In this document: positions 28,681-40,470 of the stretch, piece after piece
How positions within the stretch are numbered: position 1 is the stretch's first letter
Layout of the letters: each line of letters starts with the position of its first letter
From: Sthenelais limicola
Taxonomy: Eukaryota; Annelida; Polychaeta; Phyllodocida; Sigalionidae
DNA length: 64,000 nt
Direction of reading: 5' to 3'
Assembly (NCBI GenBank): GCA_942159475.1
Contig: OW804098.1
Location: 113,959,916 to 114,023,915 of the forward strand
Notes under the pieces: generated by a model
The model's database searches: none
What the model was told of the DNA's origin: nothing
Seen by the model: the letters and a program-made list of their open reading frames with translations, nothing else
Translations under genes and position numbers: made by a program

Positions 28681-28849
28681 TGAGCTCAACAAATGGGTCA
28701 ACTGGCATATGAAATTTAGATTCCGTTTCTTCCTGCCGTTACCCTAATAAAATGAGCGTAAGCTTATTAAGCTGCTAAGAAGGGACTAAGAAGGCACTAT
28801 ACACTACACATACAGTGTTTATTGCCTTTGGATATAAAATAAATAAAGA

Positions 28850-29270
28850 TTAGAAAAAGAATAATCGAAAAAAGTTAGACAAAACATTGCTTGCTATGAC
28901 TTGGTCATTCACATCGTTGTACCAGACAATACAGTACAGTATTACATGTGTGACGATTTAACTCTCAATATAACAATATAAAGAACATTGTGCACTTGGT
29001 GTGATGCACTTCTCACTGTTGTGTGCTAGTTCATTGGTACAGAAATATTAAAAAAAGAAAAAAAAAGTAAGTAAATAATAAATTTAAACAGGATCAAGCA
29101 GGATATACTCCAGTTGTCTGATGTCTCCACTATCTATATATAGGTGTCAAACTGTACCCACTTGGCACACAATTGTTGCTCTGTGCCCAACAAACTGGAC
29201 AAGATTATTGCAGATTAGAATCGATCTGATGAGATTCTGGGAGGTTTTTTTTCTCTATAGATTCCCTCAA
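28850..29270. other. Intergenic, nothing recognised
   Basis: AT-rich, with an A-rich run at 29050-29070. No ORF, TIR or RNA signature found. Confidence 0.5.
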
Positions 29271-29278
29271 ACCACTTC

Positions 29279-29487
29279 CGTCCCCATAGATCCGTCCCTA
29301 TAGATCAGTATCAAGCCTATAGTTCAGTCTCAAGACTCCCTATAGATCAGTATCAAGCCTATAGATCAGTATCAAGACTTCCGTCTCCATAGATCAAGAC
29401 TTCCGTCTCCATAGATCAAGACTTCCGTCTCCATAGATCAAGACTTCCGTCTCCGTCTCCATAGATCAAGACTCGTCTCCATAGATC
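29279..29487. repeat. Minisatellite, about 22 bp unit
   Basis: Tandem units of CATAGATCAAGACTTCCGTC and variants (CTATAGATCAGTATCAAGC), becoming more regular towards the right. No coding content. Confidence 0.85.
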
Positions 29488-29546
29488 AACCCAACCCAGT
29501 CAAGTATAGAATGAAAAAAAAAGCTAAGAATGAAAAAAAAAGCTAA

Positions 29547-29622
29547 TGGACCTGACGAGGCTCGAACCCTCAACGTTCCCGCGGAAGTCCAGCGCTATAA
29601 CCACTACACTGCGGAGCTGGTG
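29547..29622 (-). other. tRNA-like sequence (probable SINE head)
   Basis: On the minus strand it has an A-box-like TGTAGTGGTTATAGCGCTGG and B-box-like GGGTTCGAGCC. The acceptor ends do not pair and the anticodon arm is irregular, so it is not a convincing functional tRNA. Confidence 0.45.
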
Positions 29623-29687
29623 GATATGTCACGGCTAAATTTTGCTAGTGATACCATACACAGCTGCTTGCGCGCACCCGGACCGGG

Positions 29688-30720
29688 GACTTTCGAATGA
29701 AATCCTCTGTGCGCTATATAGACTACCGTACACAATGCAACGCCAAGTGAACATGCACATGAGTGGGTATGCCGAAGGGTCTCCACATCTCTTCCGGTCT
29801 ATAACGTAAGCACGTATAGCTTCTGAAGCCGCCATTCATTTATTACTCGATTCCCGTCGACTAAATCTTCGCTATCGGGCTCAAACACTATTTAAAACAT
29901 TTCTACCGATTCAAATCTTTTATTTATTTCTTTTTTAAGTCCCTAGACACACGGACACGGCATTCGAGAACCGGAAGTCTGATGCTTCATTTGTTCAGAG
30001 AACTATACGGACGTGCGGGTCACTTTCGAATGAAATCCTCCGTGCGCTATATAGGCCACCGTACACAATGCAACGCCAAGTGGCGGTGCACTTGAGTGGC
30101 TATGCCGAAGGATCTCCACATCTCTTCCGGTCGCACGTATGGGTTCTGAACTCTTCATTCATTTATTACTTGATTCCCGTCGACTAAATCTTCGCTATCG
30201 GGCTCAAACACTATTTAAAACATTTCTACCGATTCAAATCTTTTATTTATTTCTATTTTAAGTCCCTATACACAGGCAACACGGCATTCGAGAACCGGAA
30301 GTGTCCGATGCTTTGGATAGCAAGCAGCGGAACCTTGCGAAAACAGGCCGGCTGGCTGAACATAAACATTAGCAAATACGCACCTCTGATTGGCTGTTTC
30401 TCCGCTAAGCCCCGCCCACTTCACTTGGCCAGCCGTCGCGGTATCATTTAGATTTCGACTAACGTGGTGTCCGATGCTTTGGATAGCAAGCAGCGGAACC
30501 TTGCGAAAACAGGCCGGCTGGCTGAACATAAACATTAGTGAATACGCTCCTCTGATTAGCTGTTGTGGCTGAAGCTTCATTCAGTCAGCCGTCGCGGTAT
30601 TATATAGGTTCCGATTAAAGCAGTGCAATCACTTCCGGTCTCATAGAAAGGCTGACGACTCTCATGGCTTTGCATGATATTTCGGATGTTTTTGGATGTT
30701 TTTGGACGGAATAAAGAAGG
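29688..30720 (+). promoter_or_regulatory. CpG-rich, internally duplicated promoter-like module
   Basis: Locally GC/CpG-rich. A roughly 333 bp unit (from TTTCGAATGAAATCC) is repeated at 29688 and 30021. A 166 bp unit (GTGTCCGATGCTTTGG) is repeated at 30301 and 30467. ETS-type sites (CCGGAAGT/ACTTCCGG) recur at about 29974, 30296 and 30630. Related segments reappear rearranged at 61860-62260. A TATA-less promoter is plausible; no attached gene is proven. Confidence 0.4.
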
Positions 30721-30796
30721 TTTGTCTATCTTTTTTGCTCTAACATTAAGGGAATATCATCAAATCAAGGGAATCTCATCAATTCTCTTCTAAAAG

Positions 30797-30921
30797 CAAT
30801 AATTTCCTCGGATTTTTCTGCTCGAGGTGTCTATAGCGTCAGTGAAGTTCTCGGGCTTCGCCCTCGAACTTCCCTGACGCTATAGACACCTCGAGCAGAA
30901 AAAACCTCGGAAATTATTCCT
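30797..30921. repeat. 125 bp long palindrome
   Basis: Arms run from AATAATTTCCTCGG through CTGCTCGAGGTGTCTATAGC to a CTTCGCC-type centre, and the complement follows with only a few mismatches. No coding content. Confidence 0.85.
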
Positions 30922-30997
30922 TAACTATTACACCTGGCTCCCCATTTAAAAAAAAGGTTTGTGTTGGTTGCATATTGGTTCTGGGTTGGTTCTGAGA

Positions 30998-31032
30998 CAG
31001 AAAGGCCCTTTATGGTCATACCCAGGACCGGA
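30998..31032 (+). repeat. Fragment of SINE-like repeat I (3' end)
   Basis: GAGACAGAAAGGCCCTTTAT followed by GGTCATACCCAGGACCGG matches the tails of the copies at 35720 and 46195. Confidence 0.6.
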
Positions 31033-31289
31033 GTTGGTTTTGTGTTGAAAGTTGTAAAATTAAAGTTGTAAGCTATGTATAATAGGCGTGTTGTATTGGT
31101 TGTGTGTTGGTTTCGTAATGCATTTGTAATCATTGCGAAATAAAATAGTAGCCCATGTGAAGTTGCCCTAAAAGTAAAAGAAGATCCTCTAAACAGTCCT
31201 TCTAGATAACAGTGTATCTTTTAAATGATGAAATTCATTTTCATTTTTATCTAAAAGGCCCAAAACAATTGTAATACTCCTTGGCCTCA

Positions 31290-31965
31290 ACAGTGGAATT
31301 TTTAGATAATCATCATACTTGAAAAGATGGGATCAAGCAGAGTCCACTGATGGTAAACATTGGGACATCTAACTGGTCTGAAACCAGAATGGTATTATCA
31401 TAGCACTTTTATTCTTATGCGGAGAACTTCACTTATTGTCAGCAGAGGATATGTTTTCCTTCTATTATGAACGCCAGATAGCTCAGAAAACTGTAAAGAA
31501 GATATAACTGTAAGAAGGCGTATTATAATATAGTATAATTATGTGTAAAATGATGATAGCGTTAGAATGTTTTACTATTATGTATCAACTTACGGTAAAT
31601 TACGGTAAAATTGTATGTCCTTCATTCCAAAATAATTAATGCATGAAATTTATCACTCATGTGAAATTGTTGTCAAAATAAAATCTGTTTTTTAAAACAA
31701 TAGTATTTTGAAATGTTATACTTCAGAAATAAAGATTGACGTTTGATTTTTTTCTTTAGAGACATACATTCCAGAGAGCTGAGATAAGTGGAAGATGATA
31801 GAGTACTTAGATGACACAAATGTGAGTCGTTTTAGGAAATTGAGTCACAAGTCACAGAATATGTATTTTGAGATATCACCATATTTGAAAAGAGGAGATC
31901 AAGCCGATTCTAATGATAGTGAAGACTAGGACACCTAATATATATTTCTCTATTCTAAATTTGAT
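31290..31965 (+). repeat. Two MITE family B fragments
   Basis: 31290-31373 has the B interior (CATACTTGAAAAGATGGG). 31820-31965 has the left terminus (GTTTTAGGAAATTGAGTCAC) and interior up to TTCTAAATTTGATA. Sequence between them (31380-31810) is AT-rich without recognised features. Confidence 0.6.
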
Positions 31966-31970
31966 AATTC

Positions 31971-32220
31971 TGTAGTATGGTGGTTAAGTTGTTTGCCTGC
32001 CAACCTGAAGTTTGTGAGTTCGAATCTATGCTTTGGAAAGAACTAATCTCCGAGTCAAAGGCAAAGGGAGGAAAATATTTTATGTTTTAACATCGCTCCG
32101 AGTTAAATAAGAATATAGAGAAAGTACATCTGCATTTCCAGTTTTTATTCCTGCAGTCCTTGCTGAGGTTGGGAGGTGTTCCCAAACCTGATCATATGAA
32201 GATCGGACAGGGACCTTACG
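31971..32220 (+). repeat. tRNA-derived SINE-like element
   Basis: The tRNA-like head has an A-box-like GTATGGTGGTTAAGTTG and a B box (GAGTTCGAATC). An unrelated body follows to about 32220. Single copy in the window. Confidence 0.45.
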
Positions 32221-32275
32221 AAATAATGAACACATACATCAAGGTATTTGTACATGAATAAGGAATATATAAATA

Positions 32276-32721
32276 TGTAGCGAACTACCCCCAATCCGCG
32301 GTCTGGCTCTCGACAAGGAATAACACAAGGTCTGATTGCTAAACAATATCCTGTTTATTCCACTCCGCAAGCAAGGTCTGGGACAGCTTTGGCTATTGGC
32401 ATAGGTCACCAAAGCTGCACCCAATGGGACAAGGTGTCCGCCGGACATTAGCCGTGTAGACAATTCTGACATTTCTGACAATGTAGCATATAAACATACA
32501 AAGCGTAAAGGAGTTTATAGGAGTAAACAGCTTAGGCATGAACATAATGTAACATGCAGATAGACATAAGGTCTCTATAGTATGAAGAATGGTAAATGGT
32601 GATATACACCAGCTGCTAAGCTATATAAGATACAATGTTGAGCAGCGCTTCTAGTGGTAATGTAAGGGGAGAAATGGCAATGCCAATATAATCCACCAGG
32701 GAAAGTAGCATACCCACTACA
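32276..32721 (-). mobile_element. Probable solo LTR (446 bp)
   Basis: On the minus strand it starts TGTAGTGGGTATGCTAC and ends GGTAGTTCGCTACA, the TG...CA form of LTRs. It carries a TATA-like CTTATATAGC (about 32620) and a GGAATAAACAGG polyadenylation signal (about 32355) in the right order for U3-R-U5. No internal domain is adjacent and I see no clear target-site duplication. Confidence 0.55.
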
Positions 32722-32876
32722 ATTACATACAATTTGGAGGCTTCATAGAGTCGTCATAACCACTTCACAGGATCATTACACTTATTCCCTGGTGGTGCAA
32801 ACCCTTCCAAATTTGACCAACTACCCCAGTGATACGGCTAATACCAGGCGGTGCTACCCTCAATCTAGGAAGAGCA

Positions 32877-33226
32877 AATAGGGGATTTGCATGTCTCACT
32901 GTGCATGTCTACTGCAGTGCATGCTGGGATGGATTCTGATGAAATCGGACATATAAATATTTAGCAACATTTTTATCGAAAATTGCAAGAATGTTTTCAC
33001 CAATATCTTAGCTTTTATAAATGATCTATGAAAACCAAATGCATGATGAGAAATATGGTGGCCTGTGTTATGGAAATATGTATAACACATGGATATTGAC
33101 ATTAGAACATTGATAAATATTCCATGCTGAACATGCCATGTTTTCTATGAATTTTATACAGCACCATTGGTCCCATAATTCCATACGAATCAAGATTCAA
33201 AATGGCGGCTATGCAATTCCCCTATT
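32877..33226 (-). repeat. MITE family C, complete (inverted)
   Basis: AAATAGGGGATTTGCATGTC to AAAATGGCGGCTATGCAATT and CCCCTATT. All C interior blocks present in reverse order. Confidence 0.88.
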
Positions 33227-33894
33227 GAATAGTGTGTGCTGCCAGCAAACTGACTGCTTAACAAGGCACCAGGTGGAGGCATCCCCGCATTTATATGCAC
33301 AATGCTGGGAGACATTATTATACATAATAAGGCACGTACAGTGGACATGCCTTATTGTGATATACTCATGGGATTTGCTAGTGGATCAGTGGGGCCCACA
33401 CCACCATTTCTCCTCATTCCCTCTTCCGCCATCTCTCTTTTTCAACCTGTTAGTAACGTGTTTCCCCTAATACCATTGATGCTTGAAATAAAACCCTATT
33501 AAAATGCTATTAATGATTATGAGTGGGCAGTTCAGAGGCAATGTGGGATAGATAAAAGAGTGCTGAAGAAAGAGAAAGGGTGAGTCAGGGAGAGACAGAG
33601 GGTAAGAAGAGGTCTGGACTGTGGGAAGGGAAGGACCCTGAGGGGGAGGGGGAGGATGTGCAGGGAGAGGAGGTGGATGACCGCTTACATCAACCAAAAT
33701 AAAAAACAATATTTACTGCTCAAAACAGCAAGATTACGGCTTTCCACTGGTTCATTTTGCTTCGAAATCATTTATAAATTGCTGTTAAGGACAAAAACAG
33801 CCCAACAAAAGGGAACTAAAGGCATTAGATCATTCGCTTATGGTCCTTTGACTTGTCTAAGGCTCCCGGAACCAAGCCTTCTAATTCTAATAAG
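33227..33894. other. Intergenic, purine-rich stretch only
   Basis: Contains a G/A-rich run at 33560-33670 and no recognised gene or element. Confidence 0.5.
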
Positions 33895-34120
33895 TTTTCT
33901 GAGGACTTGACCCTAATGGTGTCTTGGGATGTTATTAGAGTTCCTGCACCCAATCTTAACCACTCCAGTCATTATCCAGCAGTTACATAAAAAGCTTCAA
34001 CTATTCTTTTTCATTTTTATACAGCCAATCTTCCGCAACTGACAGTTGAACATAGACAGGCATGTACAATGTACAAAGAATGTTATGATCAATGGATGTC
34101 ATGCACATATATGAGGATCA
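33895..34120 (+). repeat. Dispersed repeat F, copy 1
   Basis: About 226 bp, repeated at 37405-37633 with high identity (GGTGTCTTGGGATGTTATTA onward). The left edge TTTCTGAGGACTTGACCC resembles an A-family terminus. Confidence 0.75.
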
Positions 34121-35719
34121 AAGGGGTACAAGTTGTCATACTCATAATTTGATGATCAAATGCTTTTATATGATTACATAAGGTGACGTAACATAACATA
34201 AGGTATTATTAAATACGAATTTATTATAAAGTAATATTATGAATATATTATACTGAATATTACAAATATTCATGCTGAGTAATAACCGTTAAAGGTTCAT
34301 ATACCAGACTGAGTAATTACCTAATCTTCACATGTTTCCAGGTGTGTCTACAGATATTATCTTATTAGCTTAACATGAAAGCCATGACAGTTGGCGAGGC
34401 CTAATGAGCCAACCAAGCTGTCTACAGATTACATAATCGTATTAATTAGAGGTTGGTCATGTGACCACCTCACCAGCTCACTCTACCTGTGACCATGAGA
34501 CCGGTAATGATTGGTTATGCATAAATCATCTCCCTTGTATTAAAGATTCTAATTGGTTAATGTATTCCTTTCTCATTCCTCATTGGATATTCATCCAGAC
34601 ACACCTGGTATTGCATCATATATAAACCCTTGTTCAGAAATAAATGATTACTTCTCAGATTACTCTGAATCTTACATCACGCTTCCAGCTTATTATTATT
34701 CATATCGGTAACCAGCCGATATGCTATATATAGCTCTACCATATACCCCGAGAATCGAGTATATTAAAGTGTTGAACCTATTGGAGTCATGTTGGCTGGT
34801 TGTCTGGTTACATTCTTGTGGAAAGTCAGACAAAACAGGTGGGCATAAAAGAAGCGGGTATAAATTGAATTTAAACCCTTTTAGAACCCTTTTTTCTGGT
34901 AATCGCTCATAAAACATAGTGGATTGCTATGTGATGCCAAAGTATGTCCACCTGGAAAATTGCGGCGATCCCTCCAGCGGTTTAGGAGATGACCCTTTTT
35001 TAAAACGTTTTTTAATCCTAATATTCTCCAATAGATTCACTTCTCAATGTTTATGAAACAAAGTGGGATGACTTCACACTATCTTTGGCATGGTGCGCCT
35101 CGAAAATCTTGGCAATCCGTCCAGCAGTTTCTGAGAAGATAGGAGAAATAACATATTTGAGTTTATTATATTAATATATAGATTGTCTGACGATTGCTGT
35201 ATAAACTTATTAATATTATTATTATTTTTAAATAGTCACATTTTGGTGGCCCCAGTTCCAGGAAAAATGTGAATGATGGACAGTTCAGTTGGTTTGACAG
35301 ATACAACAGCAATAATTATTCCAGTTATCACAATGACCTGTTTCTGTCTATATTATTAGCAACTTGATAGGTTACACTATGGAGTCCTTTTTATGTAAAC
35401 CACCACTCCAATCTTAGAACAACATAATTCTTTTCATTAATTGAGATGTATCATTAAATATGAAAACTGTAAGGTAATATTTTGTAATGACAAATGAGAG
35501 ATATCACACAATTGTGACGCGATTTTCAAAAGTTGCATACAAACCAATTACGACTTTAACGTTACGCAGTTATTAACTCTTTCCACTATACAACAAATCA
35601 TTTAGCAAAATACCACCTAAGTACTATAGGGAAGTTGTATAGTGTTATTTGCAGTTCACATTCTTCATTCAAAATAGTAATACTAATAATAAAAATCTGG
35701 AAATGGGCAGCCCCTTCTA
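34121..35719. other. Intergenic, AT-rich
   Basis: A CATATATAAACCC box and AAATAAATG at 34617-34645, with inverted CCAGGTGTGTCT/AGACACACCTGG at about 34338 and 34597, hint at a degraded LTR or MITE, but borders could not be fixed. No gene recognised. Confidence 0.35.
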
Positions 35720-35912
35720 TGGAAATCAGTGAGTGAGTGAGATTGGTTGCTTTACGCCCTTATCAACACCTTGAAGTGTTATATCAAGGGCGGGAGAGCT
35801 GAGAGGGAGGCAGTTTATGATCATACCCAGGAAATAGAGATAGAGAAGAAGGGAGAGAGAGACAGAGAAAAGAGACAGAAAGGCACTTTATGGTCATACC
35901 CAAGAAATCATA
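35720..35912 (+). repeat. SINE-like repeat I, copy 1
   Basis: GTGAGTGAGTGAGATTGGTT, then a TTTACGCCCTT...AAGGGCGGG hairpin, then a purine-rich GAGAAGGGAGAGAGAGACAG tail. A near-identical copy lies at 46195-46374. Confidence 0.75.
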
Positions 35913-36123
35913 GCTCTATCAGGCGTTTCCTTCTTATCTAAACTACTTTTAGTTTTAATTACACATTTAGCATTAAAAACATCACATATTTTATTTATCA
36001 ATTTTTGTATTCATTTAGAGCCAATACAGTATTTTGGGTTACATCAAAACTGAAAAATACGCCTTATCCAGCATGGATGTCTTCAGACGTTGCTTATTAG
36101 ACTGCATATTTGATGTGTAATTT

Positions 36124-36541
36124 GTGATGTTTTGTGATTTGTGATAAGAAAATGGGTCATAAGTCACAAAAATAAATTACGAGATACCATCATATTTGGA
36201 AAAATGAGATCAAGTGAATTCTAATGATAGTCTGATAATGATAGTCTAATAATCTAATAAGTATTTCTAGATTTTAAGTTTGATATTAGTATTGTTTGAT
36301 AAAAACGTTAACAATATGGGGGTCAATAACCAGTACAGTAACTAAATATACTCCATATGTTGCCCTTCAAAACGAAATAATATATTACGTACATCGTCCT
36401 AAAATTTGATACATCGATCGATATAACTATAGGTGATTAACTCCCCCAAAATCAGTACATTCTGATAAAGTGATTTTGTGAAATAAACACTTTAAAAAAT
36501 ATCAATTTTCAATGACTCATTTTCCTGGAACACATCACATT
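36124..36541 (-). repeat. MITE family B, complete
   Basis: GTGATAAGAAAATGGGTCAT at one end and TGACTCATTTTCCTGGAACA at the other; interior blocks present but diverged. Confidence 0.75.
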
Positions 36542-36663
36542 TTATCTAGTTGTGTGCTATGATGAGTGAAGAGGACCAAGTTGTGGCCTGCACTAACCTA
36601 AATAATGAATGTTGGGGCCATGGGTGTCTGGATGAACACGTATTAACATCACTCAACTGTCTG

Positions 36664-37425
36664 ATGGGTCAGATTGTCAGACAATGCACAATCTACAGTT
36701 CTACACATCCCTCTAATTCTTCTAAATTAGAATGAAAAATGATAAATACTGACAATATCTGAGCTAAACCTAGACAAGTAGAAAATAGAAACATAGCCAA
36801 AAATTTATGTCATAGTATCCTTTTGTAATTCTGTTTTGGAAATCACCAATCAACCCAAGAACCAACAGGAAGACTTGGAACCAAGGTTTCAAAACTGTGA
36901 CACCCTTTTTGTAGCCGCCACTTATGCAAATAAAGAATGTCTTGACTTGAATTGTATTCTGTATTGTATTCATTAAATAAATCTGTCTTGTTATGTTGAA
37001 CTGTATTTTCAACCTGATTTTTGTCTTAAATTTGGGTTATTTGAGAGGATTGGTGAATAGGGGAGTTGCATAGCCGCCATTTTGAATCGTGATTTGCATG
37101 GAATTATGGGAGTAATGGTACAGTATAAAATCAATTTAAAACATGTTATGTTCAGCATAGACTATCAATGCTCTAATGTCAATAGCCATATGTTATACAT
37201 GTTTCCATAACCATTGACTTCATCTATCCCATCATGCATTGGTTTTCATACTCATCTATACAATCTATCATATTGGTGAAAACAATTTTGCAATTTTTAA
37301 AAAAAATGCTGCCAAATATATATATAACAGACTTGAACTGAATCCGTCCCAGCATGCACTGTGACAGACATGCGCAGTGAGACATGCAACTCCCCTATTG
37401 TACATTTTCTGAGGACTTGACCCTA
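36664..37425 (+). repeat. Nested MITEs: family A interrupted twice, containing family C
   Basis: The A left end is at 36664 (ATGGGTCAGATTGTCAG). Non-A sequence at about 36775-36950 interrupts it, and A interior resumes to 37055 (TTGGGTTATTTGAGAGGATT). Family C occupies 37056-37399 (AATAGGGGAGTTGCAT to ATGCAACTCCCCTATT). The A right end (TGTACATTTTCTGAGGACTT) follows at 37399. The order gives relative ages: A before C. Confidence 0.75.
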
Positions 37426-37633
37426 ATGGTGTCTTGGGATGTTATTAGAGTTCCTGCACCCACTCTAAACCACTCCAGTCATTATCCAGCAGTTTAAAAC
37501 ATAAAAAGCTTCAACTATTCTTTTTTATTTTTATACAGCCAATCTTCCGTAACTGACAGTTGAACATAGACAGCATGTACAGTGTACAAAGAATGTTATG
37601 ATCAATGGATGTCATGCACATATATGAGGATCA
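37405..37633 (+). repeat. Dispersed repeat F, copy 2
   Basis: Matches 33895-34120. Its left edge is the A-family terminus of the preceding nested element. Confidence 0.75.
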
Positions 37634-39470
37634 TGGGCTCTAGGGTAATAATCCAATTATTATTATTACCATTGTCGTTAAGTAGAGGGTCCTGTCGGAA
37701 TATAACCGTCGCTGACAGAGACATTAGACTCCATGTAGACCATATGTACAAAAAATTGAAAATAAAGTTTCAATATATAATATAATGCAGAATGATATAT
37801 ATATGTATAAAAGTGGGACAATTGGCTGTATACCAACCTAGATACAACCTAACACATTATTAATGGCTGTTATGGGGTGCGAATGTTTGTGACTTTGTGA
37901 GAACACAATAAATGAGGGCTACGTTTTATATTAAGCATGACAGAATCAGGCATCATGATCATCATCATAAAGTGGGAAAAATCATGGTATGGTTAGTTGT
38001 CACTGAATAAATGAAAGCAATTTCTACACAGTAATTGGCATACAGATGTACAATACTAAACATTGCTGACTCGCCAAGATTGTGAAATAAGTGGAAGATG
38101 AAGGCAGAATTGGGAAATTAAATATTTATTTAATTAAAGGAAGTTTATATAAAATATTTGTAATAAATAATTTGTATAAAAGAGTAAGTTTTTGCGCACC
38201 GCTACCAGCAGTGCTTGTAATATGTCATGCGTCACAGAAAGATTACTACGCTATCCTATACTCTTAGGTTGCAAAAGAATGTAGTTTGAGATGTAATCCT
38301 ATTTCTCATTTTAATTCATTTATCTTATCTAAAGCTACATTTCCAGCGTAAGAAGCGACCCAAAAATATTTTACTTGAGTTTTCATGAATTCATGTTTTT
38401 TTCTTGAGTATTTTTATCATTTTGTTTTTTGCTGATTTGCTGCAGTGGCGATCCGGATCGACAGGAATTAATAGTGCAATTAGTTTGCTTAGTTGGCTCA
38501 GTGTTATACATTTTCAATTCCAAAATGATTCCAAAAGTTTAAGAAGATGATAGAGAGTCAGACTTAAAAAAGGCGAGTCCTCTAAATAATTATTTTGGGA
38601 GATAATGAAATTTTACACCAAGAAGAACAGGTCCAAATGCTGTAATACTCTATCTGGACTTTGCGCAACCGACCCGCCCCCTACAGGGCGGATTTAGACC
38701 ACCTTTAAACTTCCTTACGTTGCTCAAATACCCCTGGTCTTCTCAGTTATACAGAACTCCCAGCCATGGACCTGTTTTTTATGTTTTCCCATCTAAATGG
38801 GCACCATTACATCGTCTGAATGGCAAGTTTTGTTCCTCATGAGGCCTTTTCAGGGGACGACTTATGTATAATGTGGTACAGGAAAGTTGCAATTTTAAAT
38901 ATAAAGATTGGTTTAGACTCCCACCCCTGTCGCACCTCTCACACACACTGCACCTTCACTCACTCACATAGCCCAGTACCACACACTGCCCCTCCCGCTG
39001 CCTGCCACTGCCTGCTACTGCCTGCCACTAGTGTGTGTGTAGCATTGCCTCAAGGCTACACACACACTAGGCAGGTAGGCAGTCAGGTATCAAACACTAA
39101 CCCATGGATTCTAATGTGAAGGGAGGAGTGAAGGGTGGGTGGCTGGTGGGCATGCAGTGTCATTCAAGGTGAGAAAAACGACAACTATAAGAACAAAAAC
39201 AAATAATTACAGCAAGCAAAAGTACTACCGGGTAAAATTTCTGGACGACCTTTGGATGGGTCTGGAGTGAATAGACTACTACATAGACAATAGAAATTAG
39301 CTGTAACTTTAGCTTTAAGATGAGATTAAGGACATTCTTATGATGTTTACCATCAGGACACTGAGTAAGTACTTGTAATTTTGTCATGAAAAATGATTTC
39401 TGCATGGGCAATTACTAGTAAAGTAAGCTTATGTTCTATAGGATGACCTTAGACATGCACATATATGGGT
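37634..39470. other. Intergenic; one 50 bp hairpin
   Basis: At 39021-39074 a stem of CTAGTGTGTGTGTAG with its complement CTACACACACACTAG sits within GCCTGCC-type repeats. An open frame at 38820-39119 is low-complexity His/Thr/Pro and is not called as a gene. Confidence 0.5.
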
Positions 39471-39708
39471 CAGATTTTTAGAAAATGTAGAATTGGCCTT
39501 CACCAATCCTCTCAAATAACGCACTTTTAAGAAAGAAATGAGCTTAAAAATGCAGTTTAACATAACAGAACTGACACTTAAAATGAATGCGATACCAAAT
39601 ATACTCAGATATACCTGGTATTATTCATTTTTCAGCCTAATTTAGGAGAATTTCCTAAATGTGTAGAGCTGCCAATTGTATATTTTCTGAAAATCCGACT
39701 CATATATA
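39471..39708 (+). repeat. MITE family A, complete
   Basis: ATATATGGGTCAGATTTTTA to TATTTTCTGAAAATCCGACT. A B-family right-end fragment follows at 39715-39830. Confidence 0.8.
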
Positions 39709-40011
39709 GTATACACAGTCCTGGAATTTGGTACATGTAGCAAAACACCCCAAAAATGAGAACATTCCTACAAAGAAAACTTGTGAATAAATCACTTGTG
39801 ACTCATTTGACTGTACCATATATTTCATTTATGTGTCAACATATATTTTCAACAAATATATGCCTAGTTAGGATGGGTGTCACTAGAGGTCCCCAGAAGT
39901 GGTGGCTCCACTAGTGTTCTCAGGACCTCCATTTGACCTCCTCATGCTAGCAACCAGGTTTGACTTGTCATTGACCAACTCAATTTGAAATTTGTTTTTG
40001 CTTTAAATGTG

Positions 40012-40470
40012 ATCCGTTTTAGGTAAATGAGTCACAAGTCTATTTATGGTAAATATTAATTTGAATATAAGTATAAATTGCCAAGAAAAGAACTGACTTT
40101 GGAAATCACTTGCTGGACACCTGATCATCATCATCAGAATGCTAGCTGGCCATTGGGCGAAGCTTGGACATATATAAGATGGACATAGCCCACACTGGTC
40201 AGTCTAGGCCCGGAGTTCGATAGCATTAGATCGAGCAGAAAAGACATTCTCAGTTGGAAATTTTTTCTTTTTTTTCGTTGTGTTGGGGCAAAGGAAATAA
40301 AAATAAACCAGGGTCAGACAAGTACCCATATGAAGGCAATATCTCTCTCTTAGCTTATTTATTCGTTCCAGCAATTTATATATTTGAAGAGAGGAGATCA
40401 AGCTGATTCCAATGATAGTAAGCATGAAGGGCATTTAAGAAGTGTTTCTAAATTTTATGTTTGATATTTT
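40012..40470 (+). repeat. Family B fragments around unrelated sequence
   Basis: 40012-40060 is a B left terminus (TGTGATCCGTTTTAGGTAAA, TGAGTCACAAG); 40377-40470 is a B interior. The 320 bp between them is not B and may be an insertion. Confidence 0.5.

Noticed and set aside
29547..29622. Minus-strand tRNA gene
   Set aside because: A and B boxes are present but the acceptor ends do not pair and the anticodon arm does not fold as a 5 bp stem with a 7 nt loop; kept only as a tRNA-like SINE head.
34330..34690. Second solo LTR
   Set aside because: TATA and AATAAA motifs and inverted CCAGGTGTGTCT are present, but no TG...CA boundary pair or target duplication could be found.
38820..39119. Open frame of 99 codons
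   Set aside because: His/Thr/Pro low-complexity translation of CAC/CTG-rich repeats; not a credible protein.
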